Assembly: GCF_023715505.1 (NCBI RefSeq)
Contig: NZ_JAMBOH010000021.1
Coordinates: 1-64,000 of the forward strand
Length of the DNA: 64,000 nucleotides
Direction: 5' to 3'
From: Neobacillus cucumis
Lineage (GTDB): Bacteria > Bacillota > Bacilli > Bacillales_B > DSM-18226
Of this stretch, positions 1 to 7,646 are shown piece by piece (position 1 is the stretch's first letter; each line of letters opens with the position of its first letter). Below the pieces are notes generated by a model. It saw nothing but the letters and a program-made list of their open reading frames with translations. It searched no databases and was not told the DNA's origin. Both the position numbers and the translations under genes were made by a program.

Positions 1-206
1 CACACCAGGCATTTAAATCGACATATAGGGATTTTCATTGTTTTCTCGTCGGTTAACCCAAATCTCCAATAGTATCCATTTCTATGGATATTTCCTGCAC
101 CAATACATTTACAATTAGGGCATTTATCTAATATTGGAAAATCATTTTCCTTTCCTCTTTCTGCATATTCAATTAAATCAATTCCGAAATCATGAGAAAT
201 GACCAT
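1..206 (-). CDS. DUF6431-like zinc-binding protein, partial (C-terminus outside window)
   Basis: Reading from an ATG at 206 toward the window edge gives an open frame of 68 codons with no stop. The start has a good ribosome site (AGGGGGAAG, about 7 bases upstream). Residues 28-33 carry a CPNCKC knuckle, followed by IHRNGYYWRFG and a second CRFKC cysteine pair near the edge. This layout resembles the short zinc-ribbon domain (DUF6431) found in transposon-associated proteins of Bacillaceae. The rest lies outside the window, so a transposase-related role is only an inference. Confidence 0.5.
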   Translation of the reverse strand, partial: MVISHDFGIDLIEYAERGKENDFPILDKCPNCKCIGAGNIHRNGYYWRFGLTDEKTMKIPICRFKCLV

Positions 207-336
207 AAAAAAACTTCCCCCTCATAATATGCAGAAAATTTAGCATATTAATCCAGGAAAGTATAGTATTTAATCTGGAGAAATTTGAAAAAATTCTTCG
301 CATTTTAGAGGAAATAAAGTGACTGTTTACAGCATT

Positions 337-700
337 TTATTCAGTTTTCTCATCAACATAATCTACACCTTTTATTTTTGCGTTAATGACCTTGTTACTA
401 AAACTGTCTCCTTTCATTACATCATGAAAACTTTGTCCATATTCTAAAAAACTTAATATTTCGCTTTCTGATAAATGATCCATAGGAAATGGAAAGTGTT
501 CCGTTTCTTTAATCGAGTTAACTAATTTTTGAAATAAAGATTCTCCCTCTTTAGTAATAGAGACAATTTCTGATTAAAAAAAATATTCCAATTAATCGAG
601 TGAAAACTCTGTCCTCTCTTTCAAGAGGTCAGATCAATATTCCTGGACTAGTTTTTTCGCTTTCAGTATCAAGCACTCCCATTTCTTCGACTAAAGAACT
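337..700 (-). pseudogene. Decayed coding remnant, possibly MarR/winged-helix regulator
   Basis: The minus strand holds an open stretch ending at a TAA at 337, which reads SEIVSITKEGESLFQKLV and then an acidic C-terminus. It has no start codon and is preceded by an in-frame stop near 577. A second frame just upstream (about 577-690) reads LEREDRVFTRLIGIFFLIRN and is also stop-interrupted. The 'SITKEGESLFQKL' segment looks like the wing plus following helix of a MarR-type regulator, so this is probably a frameshifted and decayed regulator gene. The identification is weak. Nothing else was seen between 207 and 842 apart from the promoter and ribosome site of the next gene. Confidence 0.3.
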
Positions 701-842
701 TTTAAAACACATCTGAGAATTCCGTGATACATACCTATTTCTTTTATCAACAAAAGCTGTGTTTCTATTAAAAGGAGGTTGTAGTCACTACTTATATCAA
801 AATAAGATATAATGATAAAAAAATACATGAGGTGAATAGAAA

Positions 843-1577
843 TTGAATTTTCATTCTGAGTCAGAAAAACATACTGAACAATGCAATGACCAAGAATATG
901 AAACAAGAGATTACACGAATAGATTGGAAGCTGAAAAGGAAGTGGATGATAGAGGATTTCAAAAGTGGTTTAAGACTAGGAAAAATACAGATAATGAGAG
1001 CAATGGGAAAGTAAGCTCACCATCTAGGTTCCGATCATCAAAAAAGAAAAAGAAATTGGAGATGTCTTGGGTAAAACTTCTCTTTAAAATCATTGTAATA
1101 GGAGTTGTCTGTTACAACATCAAATACATTTTGGACTTTATGAAAAATCCTATTAGTAATTTTACTCAGATATTATATGTGGTTGGAATTTGTGCGGGAA
1201 TAAATTTTATGGCCATTTGGATTCTCTTTTATAAGAATTCGGTCATAAGATTTTATCTTTCCTTAGTTGCCATTATCGGAGCCTTTGCCTATTACTTCTA
1301 TGTGAATTATACGAATCATTCCTTTTTGGGGGATAACCTCATCACATCGATTCTTGTTATTATTTCAGTTTTGATGGTCATACACCCTAAAGTAAATTAT
1401 TATCTGAAAAGTACCGTATTACTGTTGATCCCTATAGTAGGAATCTATTTTAGTGGCAATACATTTGCCCTCGTGTGGACTCTAATGTTTAATGCAGGAT
1501 TGATCCTATTCTTTAGAGTGTCTAAATCAAATAAAAAGAAAGAACAAACAAAGAGAAATAGAAAGCATTCTGCTTAA
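843..1577 (+). CDS. Uncharacterised multi-pass membrane protein (244 aa)
   Basis: The start is a TTG preceded by AGGTGA at suitable distance; no nearby ATG fits. Residues 1-75 are hydrophilic and highly charged, ending in a lysine cluster (KKKKK). Residues about 80-230 form roughly five or six hydrophobic segments, and the C-terminus is again very basic (KSNKKKEQTKRNRKH). This is an integral membrane protein with a long cytoplasmic N-terminal tail, by the positive-inside rule. I do not recognise a family. It is monocistronic, followed by a hairpin terminator at 1612-1650. Confidence 0.7.
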   Translation: MNFHSESEKHTEQCNDQEYETRDYTNRLEAEKEVDDRGFQKWFKTRKNTDNESNGKVSSPSRFRSSKKKKKLEMSWVKLLFKIIVIGVVCYNIKYILDFMKNPISNFTQILYVVGICAGINFMAIWILFYKNSVIRFYLSLVAIIGAFAYYFYVNYTNHSFLGDNLITSILVIISVLMVIHPKVNYYLKSTVLLLIPIVGIYFSGNTFALVWTLMFNAGLILFFRVSKSNKKKEQTKRNRKHSA

Positions 1578-1611
1578 TAGTAGCTATTTGTTTGAGTAAA
1601 TACCCATTAAT

Positions 1612-1650
1612 AAAAACTTGAGGATTATCCAATGCTCCTCAAGCTTTTTT
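1612..1650 (+). terminator. Rho-independent terminator, probably bidirectional
   Basis: The stem CTTGAGGA/TCCTCAAG is followed by a T-run and preceded by an A-run. It sits between the convergent membrane-protein gene and the cyclotransferase-like gene, so it can serve both. Confidence 0.8.
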
Positions 1651-1696
1651 GTTTGCTGTTAATTAGTTCACCGCCGCTCATCGATCATCCTTTTAA

Positions 1697-2104
1697 TCAA
1701 GTCGTTCTTTTCTTTTCCAATCTGTAAAGCTTCCAATCACCTGATTCAATATCATTTTTCAACATGGTTTCATGACGCTCGGCGATGAAATAAAGATAGG
1801 CTTCCATTTCACCAGTATCATGATAAACCACTTGCCTTTTGCGGTTGTATAAGTTATTTCGATTATTTGGATGGTAATCTTCCAATTCATCCAGCCTTAG
1901 AAGCTGTTCATCGGATACAAGGTACAATTCACCGTAAACTTTATCATTGATCGATTCCTTCAATGCCGGGTAACCGATTCCTGTATCAAAAAGTCGACCA
2001 TTTGTCCACGCTTGATTGGCGATTAGTGTGGCCCCCTTCATTAAATAGTGATTTGTTTCATTTTTTCTTAATGTTCCATAAACAAACACAGCAATGTGGT
2101 TCAT
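1697..2104 (-). CDS. Gamma-glutamylcyclotransferase-like (AIG2/GGCT family) protein, copy 1
   Basis: This 135-residue protein has the family signature YGTLR at residues 9-13, which forms the glutamyl-binding loop. It also has the conserved GRLFD, GYPALK and LDELEDY motifs; the glutamate in LDELEDY is the expected catalytic acid. Family members release 5-oxoproline from gamma-glutamyl compounds or related amines; the substrate here is unknown. A close paralogue lies at 48651-49040, and the two differ mainly at the C-terminus. The start ATG overlaps the stop of a decayed upstream reading frame (ATGA arrangement), suggesting it was once translationally coupled to a lost gene. Confidence 0.85.
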   Translation of the reverse strand: MNHIAVFVYGTLRKNETNHYLMKGATLIANQAWTNGRLFDTGIGYPALKESINDKVYGELYLVSDEQLLRLDELEDYHPNNRNNLYNRKRQVVYHDTGEMEAYLYFIAERHETMLKNDIESGDWKLYRLEKKRTT

Positions 2105-2430
2105 CTTACTTCAGTCCTTTCATTCCATACCAGCCTTTCGATTTGACGCAAGGTTCCCTGCAAATTTCTATAATCACGAAAAACCTCGCTTATTAAGGCA
2201 GCGGTGTTATAACAGGCTTCAATATTCAAGATTTAGGAAGATGTATGTTCATAGATGTAAACGGCAGAAAGATTGCACTCTGAATTCCATGCATTGCCAA
2301 AATTCTTGTGTCACTGCTGACGTCTCCTGTTGTTCTCCATCCTGCCCATCCCATTCGTTTGGCAGCTTCTTCAAAGAATTTCCCGTATTATTAAGGTATA
2401 AGGATGATAACTGCCTCAGGATGTGACAAT
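2105..2430 (-). pseudogene. C-terminal remnant of a metallopeptidase/amidohydrolase-like gene
   Basis: Read on the minus strand, about 2230-2383 encodes GKFFEEAAKRMGWAG, then SSDTRILAMHGIQSAIFLPF. After a frameshift the coding continues NTAALISEVFRDYRNL to a TGA overlapping the cyclotransferase start. Two stops also interrupt the 5' side (HPEAVIILIP then two stops). The 'SDTRILAxxGIQ' and following helix resemble the C-terminal catalytic lobe of M20/M42 hydrolases. It is clearly non-functional as read. A piece of the same sequence is also found upstream of the second cyclotransferase copy (about 49045-49130). Confidence 0.4.
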
Positions 2431-2512
2431 GTACCATTACTTCATCCCATTAAACTTTTTCTTCCGAAATAGTGAAAATCCTCTAAAAATAAAAAGATTT
2501 TTTAAACTATAT

Positions 2513-2600
2513 ACGATTCACGTTAACTACCTGTCCAGAACCGACATAAGTTCAATCATGTTAAAGAAAAACATATTTTAGATATTTAGTTTTTCTTAAC
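2513..2600 (-). pseudogene. Fragment matching the 3' end of the 4716-5123 gene
   Basis: The stretch contains CTACCTGTCCAG, then ACCGACATAAGTTCA. It aligns with the last codons of the gene at 4716-5123 (peptide NINELMSVAGQ there, NMIELMSVLDR plus stop here). The homology fades after about 90 bases. It is best read as the relic of a duplicated or displaced copy. The rest of 2431-2670 shows only a short hairpin near 2602-2623 and an AT-rich promoter-like stretch (TAGAAT) before the next gene. Confidence 0.45.
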
Positions 2601-2670
2601 CTAAGAGCATTCTCTCTCTTAGCTAAACGTGTGATAGAATAAAATTAAAAAATAAGGCAGCTGATCGATT

Positions 2671-3417
2671 ATGATAGATTCCCCGTTTGTTAGAAGTGTC
2701 ATTTTAAACCGAGAAGATGTACCTTCATTTTCTAAATATCCATTTAACCTCCCAAGTATAAAGACTTTAAATCAGCTTCCATTTCATCCCAAGGTTACCT
2801 ACCTGATCGGTGAGAACGGAATGGGGAAATCTACTTTATTAGAGGCAATTGCCGTTTCCTTAGGTTTTAATCCAGAGGGTGGATCTTTTAACTTCAACTT
2901 TTCAACGTTTGATTCCCACTCTGAATTAACAAACTATATTAAACTGATCAAGGGGATTGATAAGCCAAGGGACGGTTTCTTCTTACGTGCTGAAAGCTTT
3001 TATAATGTCGCTTCCAATATTGAGGAATTGGACCAGGGGGGGCTTGGTCCGAAGATTATAAATTCTTTTGGCGGCCAATCGCTTCATGAACAATCACATG
3101 GAGAGGCCTTCTTCTCAACCTTTATTCACCGTTTTGGAGGAAATGGAATTTATATTCTTGATGAACCTGAAGCTGCTCTTTCTCCCTTACGTCAAATGTC
3201 AATGGTTACGAGAATACATGACTTAGTAAATCAACACTCCCAACTAATTATTGCTACCCATTCACCAATCATTATGTCGTATCCACATTCTTACATATAC
3301 GAATTAAGTGAAGATGGAATGCAGGAGAAAAAGCTTGAAGAAACTAATCATTTTCAGATTATGAAACGGTTCTTAAATGACCCAAAAAGAATGCTTCATC
3401 ATCTTTTGGAATCATAA
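2671..3417 (+). CDS. AAA/ABC-type ATPase (RecF/SMC-like fold, COG3910-like)
   Basis: This 248-residue soluble ATPase has Walker A GENGMGKST at about residues 48-56, a signature-like SHGEAFF near 147, Walker B YILDEPEAAL near 163-172, and the switch histidine in ATHSPIIM near 200. The compact form with Walker A and Walker B but no long coiled coil matches the stand-alone 'predicted ATPase' family of about 250 residues. It is not a transporter ATPase, because the signature and spacing differ. Its biological role is not known. The ribosome site is weak (AAGG 13 bases upstream). It is monocistronic with a strong hairpin after it. Confidence 0.8.
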   Translation: MIDSPFVRSVILNREDVPSFSKYPFNLPSIKTLNQLPFHPKVTYLIGENGMGKSTLLEAIAVSLGFNPEGGSFNFNFSTFDSHSELTNYIKLIKGIDKPRDGFFLRAESFYNVASNIEELDQGGLGPKIINSFGGQSLHEQSHGEAFFSTFIHRFGGNGIYILDEPEAALSPLRQMSMVTRIHDLVNQHSQLIIATHSPIIMSYPHSYIYELSEDGMQEKKLEETNHFQIMKRFLNDPKRMLHHLLES

Positions 3418-3441
3418 GTAGATTGTAAAAGGCATAAAATC

Positions 3442-3474
3442 AAAGGGAAGCACACGTTCCATGTGCTTCCCTTT
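3442..3474 (+). terminator. Hairpin terminator
   Basis: A 13-bp perfect stem, AAAGGGAAGCACA/TGTGCTTCCCTTT, with a seven-base loop lies 25 bases after the ATPase stop. The T-run is short. Confidence 0.7.
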
Positions 3475-3701
3475 GTGCTATGGCTGCAATCTCTATGTTG
3501 TAAGTCCCTTATTTCCAAGGCAAGCGCAAAATTTGACAAATTCAACAAAAACGTATGAATAACACAAGGACAATCATCCTTACTTTTCTCCTCTTCTAGT
3601 TTTCAAAAACAGGCACAAAAATGGGACTCTAGTATTTTTCCGTTTTTATGCTCATCGGCATACCATATAGTACCGATTGTTTAAATGGAAAGGAGGAGTG
3701 G

Positions 3702-4622
3702 ATGTTGAGTAAGAAGAAAAAAGGCAAGTCACTTTGGCGCCCATTATTGGCAGCACCCGCTTTATTTTTTCTTGCCCCTGTTTCCATTGGATTGTATCTA
3801 ACTCATCCCCTTCCGGCAAAAACCACGAAAACACCGAAGGAATACGGTCTTGATTTCAAAGATATAGAATTTTTCAGCCGAAAAGATCAAGTAAAGCTGT
3901 CTGGCTGGTGGATTCCGGCAGCTTCAAAGCAAAGCAAGAAAACGGTGATCACTGCACACGGGTATATGAATGAACGTACCATGGAAGGGATTGAAGGACT
4001 ACAACTCGCCAAAGTTCTCTCGGAACATGGATATAATGTACTGATGTTTGACTTTCGAAATACAGGCAAGTCGAAGGGAAGAACCACAGGGATCGGATAT
4101 TATGAAAGGCACGATTTGTATTCCGCAATTGAGTATGCTACACAGGAAAAAAGTCAGGAAAAGATTGCTCTCCTTGGTTGGAGTATGGGAGCTGCTGCTG
4201 CACTTATTGCCGGATGCGAACATCCTGCTGTTTCCGTCATCATTGCCGATAGTCCCTTTAGTGAATTAGGACCTTTTTTAAAAGAAAATCTCTCTTATTG
4301 GACCAAGCTGCCAAGAAAGCCTTTTACATCGATTATTTATCATTCGATGAGATTACTCCTCAAAATCGACCCTACGGAAGTTTCACCCATCAATCATTTA
4401 AAAAATACAAAAGGAAAATCGTTTTTCATCATTCATAGTAAAACAGATGAAGCCATTCCTTATGCTGAGAGTGAAAAAATTGTTCAATCGATCTCATCAG
4501 ATAACCATAAAGAATTGTGGCTGACGAACGATTGTCCACACATTCATTCCATTCTTTTGAATAAAGAAGAGTATGCACGCCGTGTACTCCAATTTCTAGA
4601 TCAGTACTTAAAGCTTGGTTAA
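3702..4622 (+). CDS. Alpha/beta hydrolase, membrane-anchored
   Basis: The start at 3702 is chosen for its AAAGGAGGAGTGG ribosome site; an in-frame ATG 54 bases earlier lacks one. The protein is about 306 residues. A basic N-terminus (KKKKGKSLWR) precedes one hydrophobic segment at about residues 12-32, so it is likely anchored with its body outside. The hydrolase body shows the oxyanion-side HGYMNER, the nucleophile elbow GWSMGAA (Ser), an acid in HSKTDEAIP (Asp) and a late His in CPHIHSI. These fit the serine-hydrolase triad of the DUF/BAAT-like 'YqkD/YfhR' group. The substrate is unknown. It is transcribed alone and ends at the terminator at 4655-4695. Confidence 0.8.
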   Translation: MLSKKKKGKSLWRPLLAAPALFFLAPVSIGLYLTHPLPAKTTKTPKEYGLDFKDIEFFSRKDQVKLSGWWIPAASKQSKKTVITAHGYMNERTMEGIEGLQLAKVLSEHGYNVLMFDFRNTGKSKGRTTGIGYYERHDLYSAIEYATQEKSQEKIALLGWSMGAAAALIAGCEHPAVSVIIADSPFSELGPFLKENLSYWTKLPRKPFTSIIYHSMRLLLKIDPTEVSPINHLKNTKGKSFFIIHSKTDEAIPYAESEKIVQSISSDNHKELWLTNDCPHIHSILLNKEEYARRVLQFLDQYLKLG

Positions 4623-4654
4623 ATCCGTATTCAGCCGAGTTATCCCTTATAAAC

Positions 4655-4695
4655 AAAAAGGGCGATGACACTCTGGCCGTCATCGCCCTTTTTTA
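4655..4695. terminator. Bidirectional rho-independent terminator
   Basis: The hairpin AAAAAGGGCGATGAC/GTCATCGCCCTTTTT has A- and T-runs on both sides. It lies between two convergent genes. Confidence 0.9.
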
Positions 4696-4715
4696 TGCTT
4701 ATCATCATGTTCCAA

Positions 4716-5123
4716 CTAAATACAATTTGCGTCCACTACCTGTCCAGCTACCGACATAAGTTCATTTATGTTCACCCATCCGCTAATATTTTGAGATTGA
4801 TCAACACCTTCTATGGTAAAAGTCAGGCTAATATTGTTGGGAAGTTTCAAAGTGGATCTTTTGCCAATGCAATTCTGTGCTTTTTGCAGTGAATCCACCC
4901 TTACTCCTTCAAACGAAATCATATATCTTTGCATCGGTATATAAATTAATACTCCCCTTGAAAGGTCATAGGTCCTAATAAAACCTTCGGCAGTGGTTCC
5001 ATCTCGGAAAGATAATCTGACCCATCGCTTTTGCTGATAGCAAGCAAGAATTTTTTGAAATAGTCCTTGTCTGTAGTCATAGTAATATAGATAGAAAGGC
5101 TGGTAAGGAATATCTGGATACAA
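4716..5123 (-). CDS. Uncharacterised Bacillaceae protein (135 aa)
   Basis: The frame opens at a TTG with GGGGGAG about seven bases upstream. The N-terminus is rich in Tyr/Pro (YPDIPYQPFYLYYYDYR). The middle (WVRLSFRDGTTAEGFIRTYD ...) looks like a small beta-barrel or SH3-like segment. I do not recognise a characterised family. Another frame over 4946-5302 is open but lacks sensible composition. A relic of this gene's 3' end occurs at 2513-2600, so the gene has been copied at least once. Confidence 0.6.
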   Translation of the reverse strand: MYPDIPYQPFYLYYYDYRQGLFQKILACYQQKRWVRLSFRDGTTAEGFIRTYDLSRGVLIYIPMQRYMISFEGVRVDSLQKAQNCIGKRSTLKLPNNISLTFTIEGVDQSQNISGWVNINELMSVAGQVVDANCI

Positions 5124-5210
5124 TGCAGTCTCCCCCTTTCTTTATCAGTACATCTTTTCATGTATATGAGGAAAAAAAAGGGTTGGTGCTTGTCATCACC
5201 TGGTATGTAT

Positions 5211-5245
5211 AAAAAAAGCGAATAGTGCTGACTATTCGCTTTTTC
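5211..5245 (-). terminator. Rho-independent terminator of the nitroreductase gene
   Basis: The stem AGCGAATAGT/ACTATTCGCT has a four-base loop and, read on the minus strand, a long T-run. It is placed about 75 bases after the nitroreductase stop. Confidence 0.8.
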
Positions 5246-5319
5246 TATTTGGTTATCCAATTTATCAAGAAAGGCAATTTGTACTTTATTTAAAGGATTC
5301 ATAATAGATAATCTCTTCT

Positions 5320-5811
5320 TTAGAAAGAAAGTTCCTTAGCTTCAGGCTTATTTTCAGGAAATCCAATCCCGAGTATGGCTAATATCCGCCGGTCGTTAGG
5401 GATATTTAGCGAGTTTCGAACCCAATCTTCTCGTTTGGCAGATTCTTCTGCATCTTCAAAATTATAAACCGCTCCAAAGCCAACACCAACTTCAAGTTCT
5501 GTTGCTCTCAACCACATAAAGGAGGAAGAAATGGACCCATCTTGAATCCAGTATTTACTTACGTCTGGGCGCCCTGTAATGACAATGGCTGCAGAGGCTT
5601 CTTTTAACCATTCCATGTAGGGGGTTGTTTTTTCTAGCGTCTCGAGCTTCTGCTTATTTGTCACTAGGATCAATTCTCTTGACGGAAGATTATTCCCTGT
5701 GGGAGCTAGGTAGCCTGCCTCAAGAATACCTTCCAGTAGATCATTAGGAACGGGTTTGTCTTTGAAACTAGTAATCTCACGTCGTGTATGAATAGCTTTT
5801 AATACGTCCAT
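5320..5811 (-). CDS. Nitroreductase family protein (FMN-dependent)
   Basis: This 163-residue protein opens with the family N-terminus IHTRREITSFKDKPVP, whose Arg contacts FMN phosphate. It then has the APTGNNLPSRE segment and the GVGFGAVYNF and LGIGFPENKPE C-terminal motifs. It is short for the family but has all core regions. Such proteins reduce nitro, quinone or flavin-like substrates with NAD(P)H; the substrate is unknown. The start has AGGAGGGTCTTT before the ATG. It is the most distant of three nitroreductase-fold genes in the window (the others are bluB and the cbiY-like gene) and is not in the cobalamin operon. Confidence 0.8.
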   Translation of the reverse strand: MDVLKAIHTRREITSFKDKPVPNDLLEGILEAGYLAPTGNNLPSRELILVTNKQKLETLEKTTPYMEWLKEASAAIVITGRPDVSKYWIQDGSISSSFMWLRATELEVGVGFGAVYNFEDAEESAKREDWVRNSLNIPNDRRILAILGIGFPENKPEAKELSF

Positions 5812-5830
5812 AAAGACCCTCCTGATTTAT

Positions 5831-5944
5831 TTACTTATTAAATTTGTAAACCTTTATGTTTAAAAAAATGACCCCGACAAATGAAATGGTATAAAATACA
5901 ATGCCAGTAACGGTGTTCGGAGATAATAAATCAATAAATTCCAT
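5831..5944 (-). CDS. Small single-pass membrane protein (37 aa)
   Basis: A short frame starts at ATG 5944 after GAGGGAATGAA and ends at a TAA at 5831. It encodes MEFIDLLSPNTVTGIVFYTI, one further hydrophobic stretch and a basic tail (KVYKFNK). The acidic N-terminus, single hydrophobic helix and basic C-terminus fit a small membrane protein. The 5' side (5970-5995) carries the repeated element GATATAT spaced by about 15 bases, which might be a regulator site. It sits just upstream of the nitroreductase gene in the same direction, so the two may be cotranscribed. Confidence 0.5.
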   Translation of the reverse strand: MEFIDLLSPNTVTGIVFYTISFVGVIFLNIKVYKFNK

Positions 5945-6044
5945 TTCATTCCCTCACTTGAAGTCTAGTTATGATATATCGCATTAGGATATATTATTAT
6001 TTAAATTATATCATGTAAGGTCTGATTGATTAGACCACATTGTC

Positions 6045-7391
6045 CTAGAATTCAGTTTTAACCGATTTTAACTGAATGGAATCCCAATTTGTTCGATAAA
6101 AGCGAACCATTACGCTAACTCCAAACACTGTGAGATAAGAGTATAAGGAGATCCATGCGCCCATACTGCCCCAATCGAGGACAAAAGTGAAGGCATAACT
6201 GAGTGGAACAAAAAATAACCATCCTAAAACACAAGAGATTTTTAATAAAAACGATGTGTCGCCAATCCCTCTTAGACCACCGGCATAAAAATTTAATAGT
6301 CCATCAAACAGTTGCAAAAATGCCGAAATCTTAACTAATTCTGCGGCTGTTTTATAGACTTGGACATCGTGGGTATAAATCTTTGCAATTGGTTCTGCCC
6401 AGCAAAATTCAATGACACCCAAAATCAATAGAAAGATACACCCTAAAACGGACGTGTTTGTCCCTGCTTTTCTTCCTAATCTGGGGTTACCTCTGCCGAC
6501 TTCTTGACCAACAAGAATGGTCGCCGTTGATCCAAATGCAAAAGCAGGCATGAATCCAAGACTCATGACACTTAGGGCCACTTCATTGGCTGCTAACGCA
6601 TTCGTCCCTAATCGTGTAACAAAAGCCGTAAAGACAAACATCGCCATGGCCATCGAAAATTCTTGTATGCCTAATTTTGCACTTTCAGCTAAAATTAGTT
6701 TTGATTCTGCTCGGTCAAAAGCAATTCTTTTGCGTGTTTCATATTTTGGATGTAATTTTATGAAATAAATATAAGCACAAAAAAGAAACGTGACCAATTC
6801 TCCAGTAAAAAAGGCGATACCTGCCCCAATCAAACCTAATTTAGGAAGTGCAAAATTCCCATAAGTCAATCCATAAGTAAGAAAAATCATAAAGGCCCCG
6901 CCTAATATGGTACTGATCATTGGTGTTTTAGTATCCCCAATCCCGCGGAGAAATCCATGAATAACAAAGGTGAAAATCGAAAATACCATTGCAAAAAAAC
7001 GAAATTGTAAATAACTTTTCCCTTCTCTAATCATATCAGGTGAACTGCCCATTAACTTAAAGATGGCTTCTGGAAATAATAAACCTACTAATAAAACCAT
7101 TGTGGCTGCCGCTATACAAAGATAAAAGGCGATATAGGTACGTTCAACACCTTTTTTCATGTTGTTTGACCCGTAATTTTGTGCCACTAAATAATTGGTC
7201 GTATGCCCTATTCCCGAAAATAATGCCCAGGCATTATACATAATAATGTTCGAAACCCCCACGATGGCAATCGCAAGGGCACCCAATTGACCAACTAAAA
7301 TGAGATTTATGGTTCCTGTAAGTGTTGATGAAGCAAATGAAGCAATCGAAGGTACCGCAAGCAGTAATATCTTTTTCCATTCTTTCAACAT
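6045..7391 (-). CDS. MATE-family multidrug/Na+ antiporter
   Basis: This 448-residue protein with about 12 hydrophobic segments shows the two-fold repeat typical of MatE domains. The N half has PSIASFASSTLTGTINLILVG and a GQLGALAIA motif. The second half starts around residue 235 with a corresponding LGIQEFSMAMAMFVF segment and VGQEVGRGNPRLGRKAG. The length matches the family. MATE transporters export cationic drugs or metabolites using Na+ or H+ gradients; the substrate is not predictable. It is divergent from the MFS gene at 7647. Confidence 0.9.
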   Translation of the reverse strand: MLKEWKKILLLAVPSIASFASSTLTGTINLILVGQLGALAIAIVGVSNIIMYNAWALFSGIGHTTNYLVAQNYGSNNMKKGVERTYIAFYLCIAAATMVLLVGLLFPEAIFKLMGSSPDMIREGKSYLQFRFFAMVFSIFTFVIHGFLRGIGDTKTPMISTILGGAFMIFLTYGLTYGNFALPKLGLIGAGIAFFTGELVTFLFCAYIYFIKLHPKYETRKRIAFDRAESKLILAESAKLGIQEFSMAMAMFVFTAFVTRLGTNALAANEVALSVMSLGFMPAFAFGSTATILVGQEVGRGNPRLGRKAGTNTSVLGCIFLLILGVIEFCWAEPIAKIYTHDVQVYKTAAELVKISAFLQLFDGLLNFYAGGLRGIGDTSFLLKISCVLGWLFFVPLSYAFTFVLDWGSMGAWISLYSYLTVFGVSVMVRFYRTNWDSIQLKSVKTEF

Positions 7392-7646
7392 GTTGTTAAT
7401 CCCCTATGATCCCTTTTTAGATGAAATATTCTATCCATTTAAGCATATCCATTCCCTGTATAATAGTTATTCTATTAATTTTGGATAATTCCTCCTATGC
7501 ATGGTACTTCCCTTCCATGTCCCACAAGCCTGCAGCCCGCTAAAGCCGAGTTCCTCTAAGTACCTTTTTCTACCAATATGTTTTATTATTATTACAATAA
7601 ATTATTTATCTATTTTTAAATGAATAGCACCGGAGGGGAAAACTTT

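Noticed and set aside
1..206. Complete insertion sequence at the left edge
   Set aside because: Only one partial zinc-ribbon frame is visible, with no terminal inverted repeat or transposase core inside the window.
2249..2437. 62-codon minus-strand frame as a real small gene
   Set aside because: A different frame of the same stretch shows recognisable hydrolase-like sequence, so this one is a shadow over a decayed gene.
4946..5302. 118-codon minus-strand frame over the hypothetical gene
   Set aside because: It overlaps the better-supported 4716-5123 frame out of phase and runs through the nitroreductase terminator.
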